This document shows, in pieces, positions 22,095 to 34,847 of a DNA stretch of 64,000 nt. Origin of the DNA: Cerioporus squamosus (lineage: Eukaryota; Basidiomycota; Agaricomycetes; Polyporales; Polyporaceae). Made by a program: the position numbers and the translations under genes. Location of the stretch: assembly GCA_022592435.1 (NCBI GenBank), contig JABYQS010000014.1, forward strand, positions 1 through 64,000, in the 5' to 3' direction. The notes beneath the pieces are model-generated. The model had not been told where the DNA came from and did no database searches. It worked only from the letters and a program-made list of their open reading frames with translations. The first letter of the stretch is position 1; each line of letters begins with the position of its first letter.

Positions 22095-25000
22095 ATGGAC
22101 CCCACTTTTGCCAGCAAGCTCTCCCAGAAACGCGATAAATACAGGGCGGAACTCGCGACTGCGCTCACGGAGGACGCCGACCCGCTTGCGGCGTACGACT
22201 CGTTCATCAAGTGGACCGTGGACGCCTACGGAAGCCATCTCGCGCAATCTGGCCTGCTCGAGCTTCTGGAGGAGGCCACACGACACTTTGTCGATGACGA
22301 TGCGTACAAGAGCGACCTGCGATACCTGAAGCTGTGGCTGCTATACGCGACCCATGTTGAAGATCCCACGGTGATCTATCAATTCCTCGTCGAGAACAAC
22401 ATTGGCAAGATCTACGCGCAGACGTACCAGGAGTATGCGGATGCACTTGAGAGAGGCGGGAGGTGAGTACATTAAGACGAGCTGTTCACTACCACTCCCA
22501 CTACACCGCTACACCAGCATGCGCCTTGTGCATCTGGAGCATGTTAGGCATGTCATGTCGTTTTGTAACCTGTGTTGAATGTTGAACGTAGGCGGCAAGA
22601 AGCGGATACTGTATATCGGATGGGGATTCAGCGTCGCGCAAGACCGGTGGATCCTCTCAAACGACGGTACGAAGAGTTTAAGTCACGATCCTCCGCTCCC
22701 CCGCCAAAGGCCACCGCCGCTTCCCCCGTTTCCTGGAAAGACGCACCCCCGGAGACGCGTGCTCTGCGCCGTTCCCCACTGAAGAACCACACGAGCATGC
22801 CGGGATCATCTTCTCGGCCATCGCCCACCGTTCGTCCGAGGATCTCGCAGGTTCATGCACACCGACCGCCTGCACAGATAACAGTGCCCCAGCCGACATT
22901 ACCCCCCGCGTCCACTTTGCTTGACCAGGAATACAAGCCATATGCGCATATGCTTGCCCCACCTATGCCAGGGAAACGGAAAGAGAAGCTGCGCTTCAAC
23001 CTGTCGTTGCTCTTCACAGAGGACGGGGTCGAGTACAGCATGCAGGAGGCAAGAGCACGCTCGATGGGGCTGCTCGGCAAAAAGTGGGGTCCGCCTCCTG
23101 CCCCCGAGCGTGACCGTCGCGTCGGTTTCTCAGAGAACACGAACAAGGGCACGAAGACGACGACGACGCGCAAGTTCGCAAACGGGGCCGAGCCCACTGT
23201 CACGCTCGCCACGAAGGAGGCTCTTGCGGACGTGTTTGGGATGTACAACTCGCCGGAGAAGTCGATGCGCTTTGGCCCCGCTGCTGGGAGCAAGCATGCG
23301 CCTGTGCGGAAGATCGAGCCGGTCACGCCCATGGCTCCCCTGCTTCGTTCGTTGAGCAACGAGAACGCGGAGGCGTCCGCGAAGAACCCAGGTACGTTCT
23401 TGTATGCACTGTTATAGTAATCATCTCTCAAGCTAATCTGTGGCTAGCGTTCCGACCTTTCGTGGACGAGAATGCCCAGAGAGAGAACAAGACACCGGCT
23501 GGTCCTCCGAAGGTGGGTATATGCACCGAAGTGCGATGGAAAACCGCTGATTCCCTTGACAGATAGTGCCATTCGTCGACCCTGAGCTTGCAAACAAGCC
23601 CGTCGTCACGCCAAACCCTAATCGTCCAGTACTGTCACTTAAGGATCCCTCGACACTTGGTCCCAAAGCCGATGAGAACGCGCAAGGACCCAAGAAGAAG
23701 CTCGCTGTCCACATCGACTCCGACTCGAAGCCCTCTCCGGTCTTTAGCCTTACCCCGGCGTCCGCGACTTTCCGCGACAGACGGGATGTCTTCTCTGACG
23801 ACGCGAAGGGAGAGAACATCTTCCGCCCGGCATCTGCGGGGGCGACGAAGTTCATGCCTTTCTCTGACGAGAACGCGCCGAAGGTGTTCAGTAGGCCAGT
23901 GCCGAAGACCGGGGGCGCGCCGACGCCGACATTCACGCCGTTCGCAGACAAGGCCGCTCCAAAGCATCCCCTCTCTTCATCAGGCTCCGGTCGGCCGATC
24001 CTGGGCGAGCGCACCCCTCTCCGTACAGTCTTCACCCCGCCGCCACAAGCAGAGCCGGAGCCGGAGCCAGAACCGGCTCCCAAGGAAGGAGAACCAGAGT
24101 CTGAACCCGAAGCAGAGCCAGAGCCGGAACCTGAACCTGAACAGGAGCCCGAGGCAGAGCCAGAGCCCGACACCCCTACTACGGAGTCGGACGCTGATGC
24201 GCACTCGCAATTGGAGCTGGAGCGAGCTAACTCACACGACGCATTCACGAGCGAGAGCTCTGAGGACTTTGACGACTTCGACGGCTACGAGGAGCCACCT
24301 GCAGCCGAGGCTATCCCTATCGAGGGTGTTGAAGATGCATTCGACGACGAAGACGAGGCCGATCGAACTGGCGGATACCAGGCTCCGCTCGGGGGACGGT
24401 TCGGGCAGTTCAACGTGATGACCCCAATCACGGAGCGCACGTTCGAGTACACGATGAGCACCCGCGGGTCGGGGACACCAGGGTTCAATGTCCAACGTGA
24501 CCCAACGATTGAGGCAGAGCGATTGGCCGCCGAACTTCAGGAGGAGGATGAGGAGGATGAAGTTGTGGACATCGAGGAGCGAACAGGGACGTTGAGTCTT
24601 GCTGACGCGCTGGACGTCGCGTCATCATTCAAACCACCGAATCCTTGCAATCCCTTCGACCCTCCGATCGTGTCCACTCTGCTCAGGCTCATCCCGCCAG
24701 ACTCTGCGTTCCATGACCTCAGGAGCAACGAGGCGCAGCAGCTTGACGCGCTGCAGAAGTTTGCCAAGAAGAAGACCCGCCGCGCTAGTGGCAACTCGAA
24801 CTCTGGTCGCTCGATGCAGGATGGAGAGACTTTCAAGATCCGCTTACATGATCGCCAGTTCGCGGTGGTAGACAAGCTTGGCGAAGGCGGCTTTGGCGCG
24901 GTCTTCGAGGCCATTGACCTCGACCTTGCCAAGCAGTCCGATGACGATGACGAGGAGGAGGACGATGACGTGGAGGAAGCCAACCGGGTCGCGTTGAAGG

Positions 25001-25890
25001 TCGTCAAGCCACGGAACCTCTGGGAGTTCCACGTCCTCCGGCGCATCCATTCCACACTGTCCGCCAACTTGCGGAGGTCCATCATCACTCCACAAGCCCT
25101 GTATGCCTTCCGTGATGAGAGCTTCCTCATCCTCGAGCTTCGCAAGCAGGGCACGCTCCTCGACATCGTGAACCGCGCCTCTTCAGCTGGGATCACACAG
25201 CAGGGTGCATGTCTCGACGAGCTGCTCGTGATGTTCTTCGCTATTGAGCTGATGCGCCTTCTCGAGGGCATGCACCGCGCGGGCTTCATACACGGGGACA
25301 TGAAGATCGACAACTGCCTCCTGCGCATCGAAGACGTACCTGGCCCCGCATCTGCCTGGGAGGCCGTCTACCAGCCATCGGGCGACGGTGGCTGGTCATA
25401 CAAGGGCATCAAGCTGATCGACTTTGGACGCACGATCGACACCCGCCTCTTCCCCACCGGTCAGCGGTACATCGCGGAATGGCCCACGGACGCGCGCGAC
25501 TGCCTCGAGATACGCGAGGGCAAGCCGTGGACGTTCCAGACGGACTACTTTGGTCTCGCGGGCATCATTTACTGCATGCTGTACGGCAAGTACATCGAGG
25601 CGGCGTCCGTCGTCCCTTCGCCTACGCCCGACCCCGACGGCAAGATCCACTACAAGCTGTCAACGCCGTTCAAGCGGTACTGGCAGGGCGACCTCTGGGC
25701 GAGGTTGTTCGACGTGCTGCTGAACCCTACACTGGTTCGTCCGGATGGCAAGCTGCCTGTCACGGACGAGCTCGCGGTGCTGCGCGGGGAGATGGAGGCG
25801 TGGTTGCAGGCTAACTGCAACCGGGCCAGCAACAGCTTGAAGGGTCTCCTCAAGAAAGTTGGGTTGGCTATCCTTGGTGGGAAGGGCTAA
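22095..25890 (+). CDS. BUB1: Spindle-checkpoint serine/threonine kinase BUB1
   Basis: Four exons (22095-22462, 22592-23391, 23448-23512, 23563-25890), 1186 residues. The N-terminus is the Mad3/BUB1 TPR-like domain (about 1-150: YDSFIKWTVDAYG..., YLKLWLLYATHVEDP, IYAQTYQEYADALERGG), which binds the kinetochore scaffold. RFNLSLLFTEDGVEYSMQEA (about 275-300) is the second conserved Mad3/BUB1 block. A disordered middle holds four F/I-x-P-F-x-D motifs and a long Glu-Pro run (24046-24170). The kinase domain (about 843-1170) has GEGGFG (851), ALK (K890), HGDMKIDN (D990) and DFG (D1031), with an acidic insert before the Lys. This architecture distinguishes it from kinase-less Mad3. It acts at kinetochores to delay anaphase. 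Confidence 0.95.
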
Positions 25891-27216
25891 TGCTACTGGT
25901 TTCTTCGTTTATTTTCTTCGAACTCCTCCTTCGTTTGCATTAGCATGATCACATGTTGCCCTACACCTCATTCGCACGTTAATTGTACGCTATGTGTACG
26001 TCGCAGGCGAGCACCCATTCACGACCGTAACGATATACTTACAAACCGCATCCGTTGAGGACACGAGCGAGCCGCAAACTGTTTTAGATCTGCTTCCGAG
26101 AGGCACAGAACTCAGTCTCAGGCCCCGTTGCGAGTACCCCATGCACAGTCTTCCGGCGATCCCTTCGGAGCAGCGGCTTATGCGCGCACGAGAGCTTAGT
26201 TTGACAAAGCAACCGCAGAGGAATGATACGCGTACTGAGGCCTCCGTTGCATCTGTGGATATCGAGGCGCGCGGATATCTGTCGCACCGTTGTACTCTGG
26301 GCGGTATCAGGCGGCCCTCCTCGAAAGCAGTGTTTGCGGTGAATGCTGAGATCGTTTTGTCGCATGGACTGCGACGTTGAATTCTGTTCAGAGCGCGGTC
26401 CGAACTGACCAAGCTCTCGAACTCGTCGTGCGACCTGGAGGCCGATCGAGCTGCGGCGGGACGCAAGGTGTGTTGCCAGGCGCCACAATGTCCCCACGAC
26501 GGCACTCTGGCTTCCAGATGCGCGCGCAAATGCCGGCTCGTGCTGGACATGCTGCCCTTCGCGCGTTCCCCAGGAGCATCGCGCGGTGGCTTTAGACATC
26601 GTAGACAACTGCGAGGGCAGCGCAGCGGGCCATGCTCCGCTGAAAGCTGCATGAGGCGGGATCTGAGAAGCAGGCAAAGTCTGGAATGGCAACACGCGCC
26701 GGTGGGACCCCGAGAGCTGCCTCCGTTATGAGAGGGCACGGACCACCCGCGCGCCGGCCGTGCTGAGCAGCTGCCTCGAAATACAGACGACCAGCTGTTG
26801 CTGGTGCACAGACCCGTTGTTGAGCGGGCGTAGAGTGCAATGTATGTGTGCGAGGGACGAGGCAGGGAGCAGCGATGCGCGTCGGAGGGTTCCGGGGTCT
26901 CGGTCGAGGAGAGTGTTAGAATTGTGGATTTGGGAGAGACGAGCGTCGACTTGCCTCTTACTCCCGTCTCTCTCCCCGCCCACACTCTCCTCCCCGTCCC
27001 CGTCGCCGTTCGACGCCAGCGCGCCGTTGAGCACGCCCCTGAGCCTGCACATCGAGCAGCCCGCCTTTCCTGCTGCCCCTTCACCCCGCGCTTTCTGTCA
27101 CTGTTATCGCCCCGCACTTTCCCTCCGTTTCTCTCTCAGTCCCTCCGCACGCTTCTGCTTCTCTGCTTTCTCGTTCCTTCTTTCACATCTACTTCATAAC
27201 AACATCTGTCCTGCAA
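25891..27216. other. Intergenic; 5' region of the ataxin-2 gene
   Basis: About 1.3 kb. The last 250 bases are strongly pyrimidine-rich, as is usual in leaders of highly expressed fungal genes. A 375-codon minus-strand frame (25990-27117) is Arg/Ser/Cys-rich without motifs and is considered chance. No repeat or RNA gene seen. Confidence 0.45.
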
Positions 27217-30200
27217 ATGGCCACCACTGCGAGACAGTCCAAGCCGCCCCGGAAGGGACCCGACCCTGGTCCTCGGTCCGTTGCCCTTTCCTCTCGCTTC
27301 GCCATATACGTGAGCATACCCTGACCTGAGTCCTTCTTCGATACCATTAGCCGTGCTCCTGCATGGAACGGCGCGCGTGCGTCCCCGACGTTCTCTCCCG
27401 GCCCCGCCAACGCACGCCTTCCAAATGGTAACCAACAGGGCCCTCCAGGCGCCTTCCCGCCCCTTGCGAATGGGACTCGCCCGAGCCCCGCACCAGCCGA
27501 TCCCGCACACGCTCGTGTCCTGTCGCAGATCTCTGGACTCACGGTATGTGTACTCCCCTGTTCTCAAGGCATCCCGGTGGTGGCGGTTATGACGCAACGG
27601 ACTATGGATGCGCGACTGATTGGTGTGACTGACTCGGCGCGTCTGCTCAGGGAACGACGATCACGATTTCGACCAAGACTAACATGCGCCTTGAAGGCGT
27701 TGTCCTTTCGACGAGCGCGGAGGGAGACACGACTGGGGTCACGCTGAAGGACGTCAAGGAGGTCTCCAACCCTGGTGCCCCGCTTCGCGAGACGTTCTTC
27801 ATCGCCACGACCAACATTCAGGAGTGGTCGTCTGGGCCCGCCGACGCGAAGATTCCGAACGGTGCAGATTGTGCGTCCCCTTCGCCCTCCGTGTCATTCT
27901 CACGTTTGGGCAAACGCTGACGGCTGTGTATGCTTCGGGCACGGTCGCCGCTTATGCGCTCATCTTCGTCTAATTATTCCGACACAGCCTTCAAGACAGA
28001 CACTGATATTTCGCTCAAGGCAGCAGCCCGTCGTGAACGGGAGCTGCAGGCCTGGCAGCCAGATTCGACGGATTCAAGCGCGCCGGCCGCTGCTTCGGGC
28101 GCTACCAATTCGCGCGACGAGTTGACCTTTGGGCCGGGGGCGTCAGGCGGCTCATGGGACCAGTTCGCCGCGAACGAGAAGCTCTTTGGAGTGACGGCTG
28201 GCTTCGACGAGGAGCTCTACACCACGAAGATCAACAGGGATGCTCCGGACTTCAAGGAGAAGGAGCGAAAGGCCCAGCAGATCGCCAACGAGATCCTGAA
28301 CGTGAGTGCCGTGTCAGATTGCTCGATGGGGCGTGGTTGACGGATGGACGATGGCATGTGTCAATGGTTGCTGCCGGTGCAGTCCACGACAAACAACGCG
28401 CATATTGCGGAGGAGCGTGTCATGAATTTGGCCAACGATGGTTCTGCGACCAATGAGGAGGACAAGTGCGTCGCCACTCTTCCTCTCCTACGTAGCTGTG
28501 TTAACTGGGCTACAGGTATGGCGCTGTCGTCCGCAGCGCGAATGCGTATGTCCCTCCTGGAGCGCGCAAGGGTACTACCTCTGCCACTCCTCCCACCAAG
28601 TCAGAGCTTTCGAAGGTCGCGGTCAACGCTCCTGATGGCACGGCCGTTCCGAGTGCCACGACTTCATCAACGCCTTCAGCGAGCAAAGTTCCCTCCCCTG
28701 CCCCTGCTGGTGCCAAGCAGCCTGCGGATGCTGTGCCGGCGTTCAGGAACTTTGTATCGACCGAGAAGGACCGGCTTCTGAAGAAGAAGCAGGCATTGAT
28801 GAAGAGCGAGATGGATAAGCGGTTGTCTGACCTCGTCAGCTTCTCAAAGTCGTTCAAGCTTAACAAGCCTATCCCTGACGACCTCGTCCCGATCCTTGCG
28901 AAGGACGAGGACAAGCAGCGTTTGATCAAAGAGAAGTCCACGCGCGATGCTGAGGACACCAAGGCTCGCTCCATCGGCGTTTCTACGACGATCGCTGCTA
29001 CTCCCGGGGCTCGTCCCGTACCTGTTCCCTCGAAGGGTGCAGACACTTCCCGTGCTGCTCCTGCGGCGAAGGCTTCTGGCGCCTCTGGCACCGGCAACGC
29101 CATGGCCAAGACTGCGACGGCACCGAGCAAACCTGCCGATGCCGGAAAGAAGATCAACATGATCATCCAGCCGATACCGCCCTTCAAGGGCAAGCGCACG
29201 TCGGCACCGGCACCCACTCAGGCGCAATCTGCAGCCTCAGCTGCAGCCAATGGCGCTGCTAAGCCCGCTGCCAGCCCGTTGTCTCCCACTGCGCAGAACA
29301 GGCTGAACGTCAACGCGTCTTCTTTCAGGCCGAACGTCAAGGCATCTGCCTTCTCTCCTGTGAGTATCGCTTCTCTTCCTATCTCGTTACCTACTTAATT
29401 CGCGTGACTAACTTTATGCTCTCAGGGTGGTTCTCCGAGCCCCAACAACGGTGCCGCGTCATCTGCGTCTTCGGCTGGCAAGCAGGGCGAGAACGCCTCC
29501 CCTCAGGGACCGCCTAACCCCTTCTTCGGTACGCGCGTGGTGAAGAAGACTCCCTTGGTGCACGTCAAGGACGACTTCAACCCGTTCAAACATCACAAGG
29601 TTATCGAGGCCGCCCAAGTTGGTGCGTACACCCCCCTGTCGTCATTAAGCTGCATAAGCTGAGGAGGGTCTGCGTATATACAGCGCCGACATGGCCGTAC
29701 AACGGCAAGCGGTACATGCAAATGTTCCCCCCGATCCAGGTCCAGCCGCAGCAGCAGTCGCCGCCCATGGCTCCGCCTGGTCCGCCTCCACCGATGCCCC
29801 CGACGACGTACGAGGAGGATCCCGCTGCACAAGCGGCGCGTGGCTATGTCTACGCTTATCCTCCCTACGGATATCCTGGTCAGGTACGTAGTCTTATATC
29901 GACATTCTCTGGAATGGATGAAGGGTGCTGAACGGTCGTTATTCAGATGATGCAGCCCATGATGCCTGGAATGGCCCCTCCTCCTCCTGGCGCATACATG
30001 CCTGGACCATACATGCAACCTATGCATTACCCTATGCCCCCACCAAATGGTGCGTTACTCCGTATGAGCGCTGCGACGTCGTCTGGTTGCTCATGTTCGT
30101 CTAGCTATGTATCCCTCGACACCGATGGGTCAGATGCCTCGTAAGCCTTGTCTTCGGTTTGTATGACGGATAGGGATAGTTTCTGATGACGGTCGACAGC

Positions 30201-30525
30201 CCCTCAAGCATATGGAATGCCCCCTCCTCCCCCGCCTGGTGCCTACCCCCCGCCACCAAACGGCGCCGGTCCTCGTCCATCAATGCCCCCGACCCCGATT
30301 CCTTCGCATGCGCATCCCTACTATCACCACCAAAGCCCTCAACGTACGCCAGTCTCCTATCACTTGGTGCCCACAGGCCAATTTGTGATGACTGATGGTA
30401 ATTTTGCTGCAGTGCAACATGCCGTGCCGTACCCGATGATGATGCCCCCGCCCGGCCATGTCCCGCATCCATACGACCCCAACGGGCAGCCCCCGCAACC
30501 TGTGCAGATGGGTGGTCACGCTTAG
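27217..30525 (+). CDS. PBP1: Ataxin-2 / Pbp1 homolog (poly(A)-binding-protein partner)
   Basis: Twelve exons: 27217-27275, 27351-27543, 27651-27870, 27988-28301, 28383-28465, 28516-29359, 29426-29621, 29684-29883, 29947-30049, 30105-30140, 30200-30343, 30413-30525; 834 residues in frame. The Lsm (SM-ATX) fold begins TITISTKTNMRLEGVVLS and is followed by the LsmAD domain FDEELYTTKINRDAPDFKEK ... AYVPPGAR. LNVNASSFRP and NVKASAFSP at 29310-29359 are PAM2-type motifs for the MLLE domain of poly(A)-binding protein. The C-terminus is Pro/Met/Tyr-rich low complexity split over five short exons. The family controls mRNA stability, polyadenylation and stress granules in the cytoplasm. Intron 1 uses a GTCCGT donor; other placements break the frame. 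Confidence 0.9.
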
Positions 30526-31319
30526 GCCGGCGTAGGGGGCCTCAGCCGTGTCGTCGTGTCTGAGCCTTTCTTCCTCATCTCTCTGCCATTGTCATCGTCA
30601 CATCGTGCATCTCGACGTCTGCTTCTGACCTCACACTCCTGCCCGTCATCCCCGCCTCCGCTCTCCCTAGCAACTCACTCATCCTCCCCCACCACCGCTC
30701 TCATACGTACTCCACAGCCACTCTTCCTACGTACTCCCACATACAGACACATGCGGGCGCGGTGCACGCGACTTGCTCTACGCTCTGGAGTCGAGGATGT
30801 GCGCGCCAGATACACTACAGCCGTGTGGCGCGCGCTCCTCGAGGTGAGCGGGGCTTCCGTCCTTCGTGCGTCCGAGTCACACGTCTTGCATGTTGTTGTT
30901 GCATCCCAGTTGCGCCCTCCCCCTGTCCGTGCGTTCCGTCCTCCGCCCCATGTTGTTTTGGTTTGTCATGTGTTGTCAGTTGCAAATTGTTGTGATGCAT
31001 CGTTTCGCAAAATCATGGCGCTTTCTTCGCGGGTGGACTTCGCAGAACGATTTCTGGTTGTGAGAGTGTGCATTCACGCGGATACAGGAGCTCGAGATAC
31101 AGAGCATACGCTGTAAGGAGCGTAGGGAGTAGGTATCTAGACAGCGCGGTGATGAGCTTGTCGGACATGGGGAATCGACTCTCGAGTCTATCGAACACTG
31201 CAACGTGCCGATGGTCAATGCATGCATGCATTATGATATGAGTATTGTGCGAGAAGTACTTTACGCTTGGACAACTACCGACGCAACTCCCGATACTTTT
31301 GCTAGTGTCCGAATCACAA
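30526..31319. other. Convergent intergenic region
   Basis: Pyrimidine-rich 3' flank of ataxin-2 followed by the 3' side of the minus-strand gene at 31320. The open frames are composition artefacts. No gene seen. Confidence 0.4.
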
Positions 31320-34018
31320 TCACCTCCCCCGCTCCTCCTTCTCCAACTCCCTCCCAAACCCAACCAACACACCCTGCTCCAGCGTCGTCTCCCACAACGC
31401 GACCTTCGCACGCTCGACCTCCGCCGCGAGCGCCGCGCGCATCTTCCGCGCTCTCTCCAAGACCGCCTTCCTCTCCTGCTTTGCCCCTCCGCCTGGGGCT
31501 GGAATGGCCCCGACACCATTGCCCGTGCCTGATATGGCCCTCGCCTTGCCCTTCGCACGAGCTGAGGTGGCCATGGCATGGGCAACAGACGACACGAAGG
31601 AGGCCGGGAGCACGCCGAGGGCCGTCGACGCGGAGAGCTGCGCGGGCAGATGTGGGAAGGACGGTGGAATCGAAGGTGAGACGGTTGGTTGGGGAGTCAT
31701 GCCCGCAGCGCCATGCTGGAGAGTCAGTTGTGACGCATCCTGAGCTCCAAGACCCTGCCGCAACGCGTCCTCCTGCGGAAGGCTGGGGCCGGAGTGTACT
31801 GGCGCACGCAATTGAGGAGGCTCCGGATCCACAGGGACGGCCATTTGCGCGTCCACACCAAGCTGCGGCGCCGCAGGAACCTCCGTGGCAGAGGTCGACG
31901 GGTCAACGGTGGGCGCCGGGACGGCAGAAGCTGCAAGTTGTTCGTCGATGATGGCCCCCATGTCCACGTCTACATCCATCCTGGCCCATTCCTCCAGTGT
32001 TTTCTTCATGTCCGTCGCTGTCTCCTCGTGTCCCTCGGTGAAGGTCCAATCCCATGTCGGCGTAGCGGGCCCAGCGTCCGCAGGGTCCGCGAGCGAGGCA
32101 GTGGTGACTGTAGGCGAGTCAACGAGGGAAGGTGTGGCTGACTGAACGCTGGCAGAGGGAGCAGGAACAGCAGCCGCTGCTTCCGAGTTCGGAGCAATGG
32201 ACGAGGATGCTGGTAGGGATGCCGAAGCGGCTGCGGACGTCGTAGGACTTGGTTGAGTGATGTCGCTAAACGCCAGGTCCAGTAATGCAGGGTCAATGAG
32301 ACAGTCTGGAATCTGCGACGACGCTTCCGCAGCGCTGTCCGTCATAACGGGCGACGTGGTTGAATCAGTAGGCGCACCAGAAGACGTGGCACCAACATCC
32401 GCAGATGAGACAGGCGAGGTCGGTGAGGCAGCGGAACATTCGTCCGGATCACCAGGCGGAAACGCGGTAAGCATCTCCAGCCAGTTGTCGAACAAGGCCT
32501 GCGTGTTGTCCTCAGACGTAAAGCTCGACGAAGCGGCCGGCGACGATGCCGATTTGGGCGTAGACGCCGGATCGACAGACGTATCGGCTACTTGCTGCTC
32601 CTGCTGTTGCTGAGCATTTAGCAAGGACTCCACCAGCTGATCGAAGGCCGTAGGGGAGAGCTGGGGTACCTCCTGAGTAGACTGGGCTTGGTCGTGGGGT
32701 GATGCGGATGAGGGTGGGTCGTGCGGTAGACCAGCATCCGAGCCGCAAGCGACACTTGTACTGGGCGTACTCGTTCCAAAAGTATGGTATGCAGGAACAG
32801 CGTAAGAGGCCGCAGGATGAGGATAGTACGGACGCTGCGGGGGGACGGGTGCCCGCTCCAACCCGTAGTACATGGTCTTCGGACGATAGTATTTGTTCAC
32901 CGTCGGCTCCGGACCGTACCCAACCACCACACCGCGTCCGTAGTAGCGACGCTGCGACTGCTGTTGCTGATACCAGGTCTTCGTCGCAGCTTTCTGCGCA
33001 GCCCCCTTCACGAGCTGCACAAGATCCGCAAGGAGCTGCTTGCTCCTCTCGCGCTCCCAGTTCGTGCGATAGTTCTCCGGTCCCTGACCCTCTTGGAAGG
33101 GGTACGGCACGTCCCAATCTGCGGCACCCGCAGGCACCGAGTTCAGCTTACGCCGCTTCAACGGTGGCGCGGACGTACCGGCAGCTTGCTCCGGGCTTTG
33201 ACTACGCGTCCAGAAAGAAGGCGTAGTCTGTGGAGGAGTGTATTGTTGAGGGTAAGGATAGTAGGGATGGCTGGGTGGGACGGATGCAAGGGATGGAGCG
33301 CCGGGCGCGAGAAGACGGAGCAGCGAGACGACAACAGGGAATACGTTCTTCTGTTGTAGTAGAGACCCTAGGATCTGCTCACTGGAAGGACGAGGAGTTG
33401 AGAAGGATCCGACGGTCCTGGGCGGACAGGGCGTTTCCCGATCGAGGGTTGTTGAGGAAGCGACGGCTCTTCCTCCACGACTATGGGGTCCTCCGCCGTA
33501 GTTCCTCGTGTGTCGCGGGGCTTCGGAAGGTTCGCAGGATTTACACCACCGACCATGCCCGCAAGTCCAAGCAACGCCTGCTGATTCCTCAAGAAGTGGG
33601 GTGGAACCGTTTCATCGGCAGCAGGAAGGGATATGGGAGGAGGAGTGGGACGGGGGGTCGTAGATGTCTCCTTTTCCTTACCCTTGCGCGACTTTCGTGG
33701 AGCGGGCTCAACGCGGGCACTGTTCCTCCGAGAAGATGACACAATTGACTGCGACGGTATCCGGGGAGGAGGTGGGTGAGAAGGAGATTGCCGAGAAGGA
33801 GCAGGTGCGCTCGCAGTCAACGGCAAGGACACTGGCGGAGTGACTGGAAGTTCAGCGACAAGGTGGGAACCAGGAAGTGCAAGAGTCCCCACGTTTTGTG
33901 CTGGGCCGCTAGGTAAGGCTAGCGGTGACGGTGACCTACCTCTAGTCGGCGACGAGGGGGGTGAGCCAAAGAGGGAGTCGTCATCGCCGTCAACGTGAAT
34001 CTCTGCGGAAAGAGACAT
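31320..34018 (-). CDS. Large Ser/Pro/Ala-rich protein of unknown function
   Basis: Two exons (34018-33465, 33417-31320) joined by a 47-base intron with GTCGCT donor and a CTCAAC branch-like site, 883 residues. It starts MSLSAEIHVDGDDDSLFGSP. Conserved-looking islands are SEQILGSLLQQKNVFPVVVS (about 199-220), PYYPYPQQYTPP, the basic LKRRKLN, and a WERERSKQLLADLVQLVKG helix. The rest is Ser/Ala/Pro/Thr-rich disorder, including a Gln run. The C-terminal helix (about 820-883: ERKAVLERARKMRAALAAEVERAKVALWETTLEQG) looks like a coiled coil. Basic stretches RKSRKGKEKE and KRRK could be nuclear signals, so a transcription-associated role is possible but unproven. The start was chosen at the Met opening the acidic DGDDDS motif; the frame extends upstream to 34273. 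Confidence 0.65.
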
Positions 34019-34847
34019 AGCACTGCGCGGATTTCCAGGAGAGTCAGAATGATTCAGGTGAGATGGTGAAGAGTTCGGGGTACCTCGTGCGAGTGCTATC
34101 GATTGCTCAATACCACGAGGACGGGGCGAGGATAGGCGATCCAGTTTGTATACGCTGCGGCCACAAGCTTCAACAGCAGTTCTGATTTGTGGCGTGTACG
34201 TCGATGGTGGAGGGGGATCTGGAGAACGAGAGCTTTGGTGAGAACCAAGCACGAGTTCGAGGAGTCCGAGCAAATCTGCCTGTCAAGGTTTACGGACTCC
34301 GCTTTGACTCAGCTCAACTCAGATGACGCTCGATCGGCAGGCGTCAAACTCCGACCGAAATGGAGGGCGCATCTCTGAAATGCAGTTGACTTGTCGTCGA
34401 GTGCGACGTTTGTAGTTCGACATCTTGCTGCAACGCTCTTCCTGCTAGCTGTGCATGTCTCCTACTGCCTATGTACGACCTCTTCACTATTCAAGCAGAC
34501 AATACATAGTTCCCAGCATTCCCGGACTGCGTGTGATTGGCCATCGAGAGGTCCCGGGATTACCATACTTGCGGTGTTAGAGGCGCAGGACCTGCGGTGA
34601 GTCTACTCACAGCCTACATACTACTCTCTCGTCTCCGCCATCATCGACACGGTGTGCGCGCGCACGCCGACACCAGCCGCCACTGGAAGAACGGAGAGAG
34701 CGTCATCTGTGCCTGGCTGCTGAGTGCAGAACCGGACCGGTATCAGGTGCGTCATGGCCGCGAGATGCTGTAACAGCTGCTGCACAACTCACCTCTCGAT
34801 TTCTCAAGTTCGAGTCTCTCGTGGCCATCCTCGTCTGTGGCTGATCC
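34019..34847. other. Divergent intergenic region
   Basis: This is the promoter region between the minus-strand unknown gene and the Rho GEF. No gene is supported. Part of the left end could be translated if the 31320-34018 gene starts at 34273. Confidence 0.4.

Noticed and set aside
23433..24248. 271-codon minus-strand Ser/Gly-rich frame
   Set aside because: Antisense of the Glu-Pro repeat and neighbouring BUB1 coding sequence.
14906..25890. Possible sugar-utilisation or secondary-metabolite cluster (transporter, epimerase-like, amylase)
   Set aside because: The genes are separated by unrelated ones, on both strands, with no shared promoter signal; no synthase or pathway regulator is present.
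25990..27117. 375-codon minus-strand open frame upstream of ataxin-2
   Set aside because: Arg/Ser/Cys-rich with no domain, and it overlaps the pyrimidine-rich promoter; long stop-free frames are expected by chance at this GC content.
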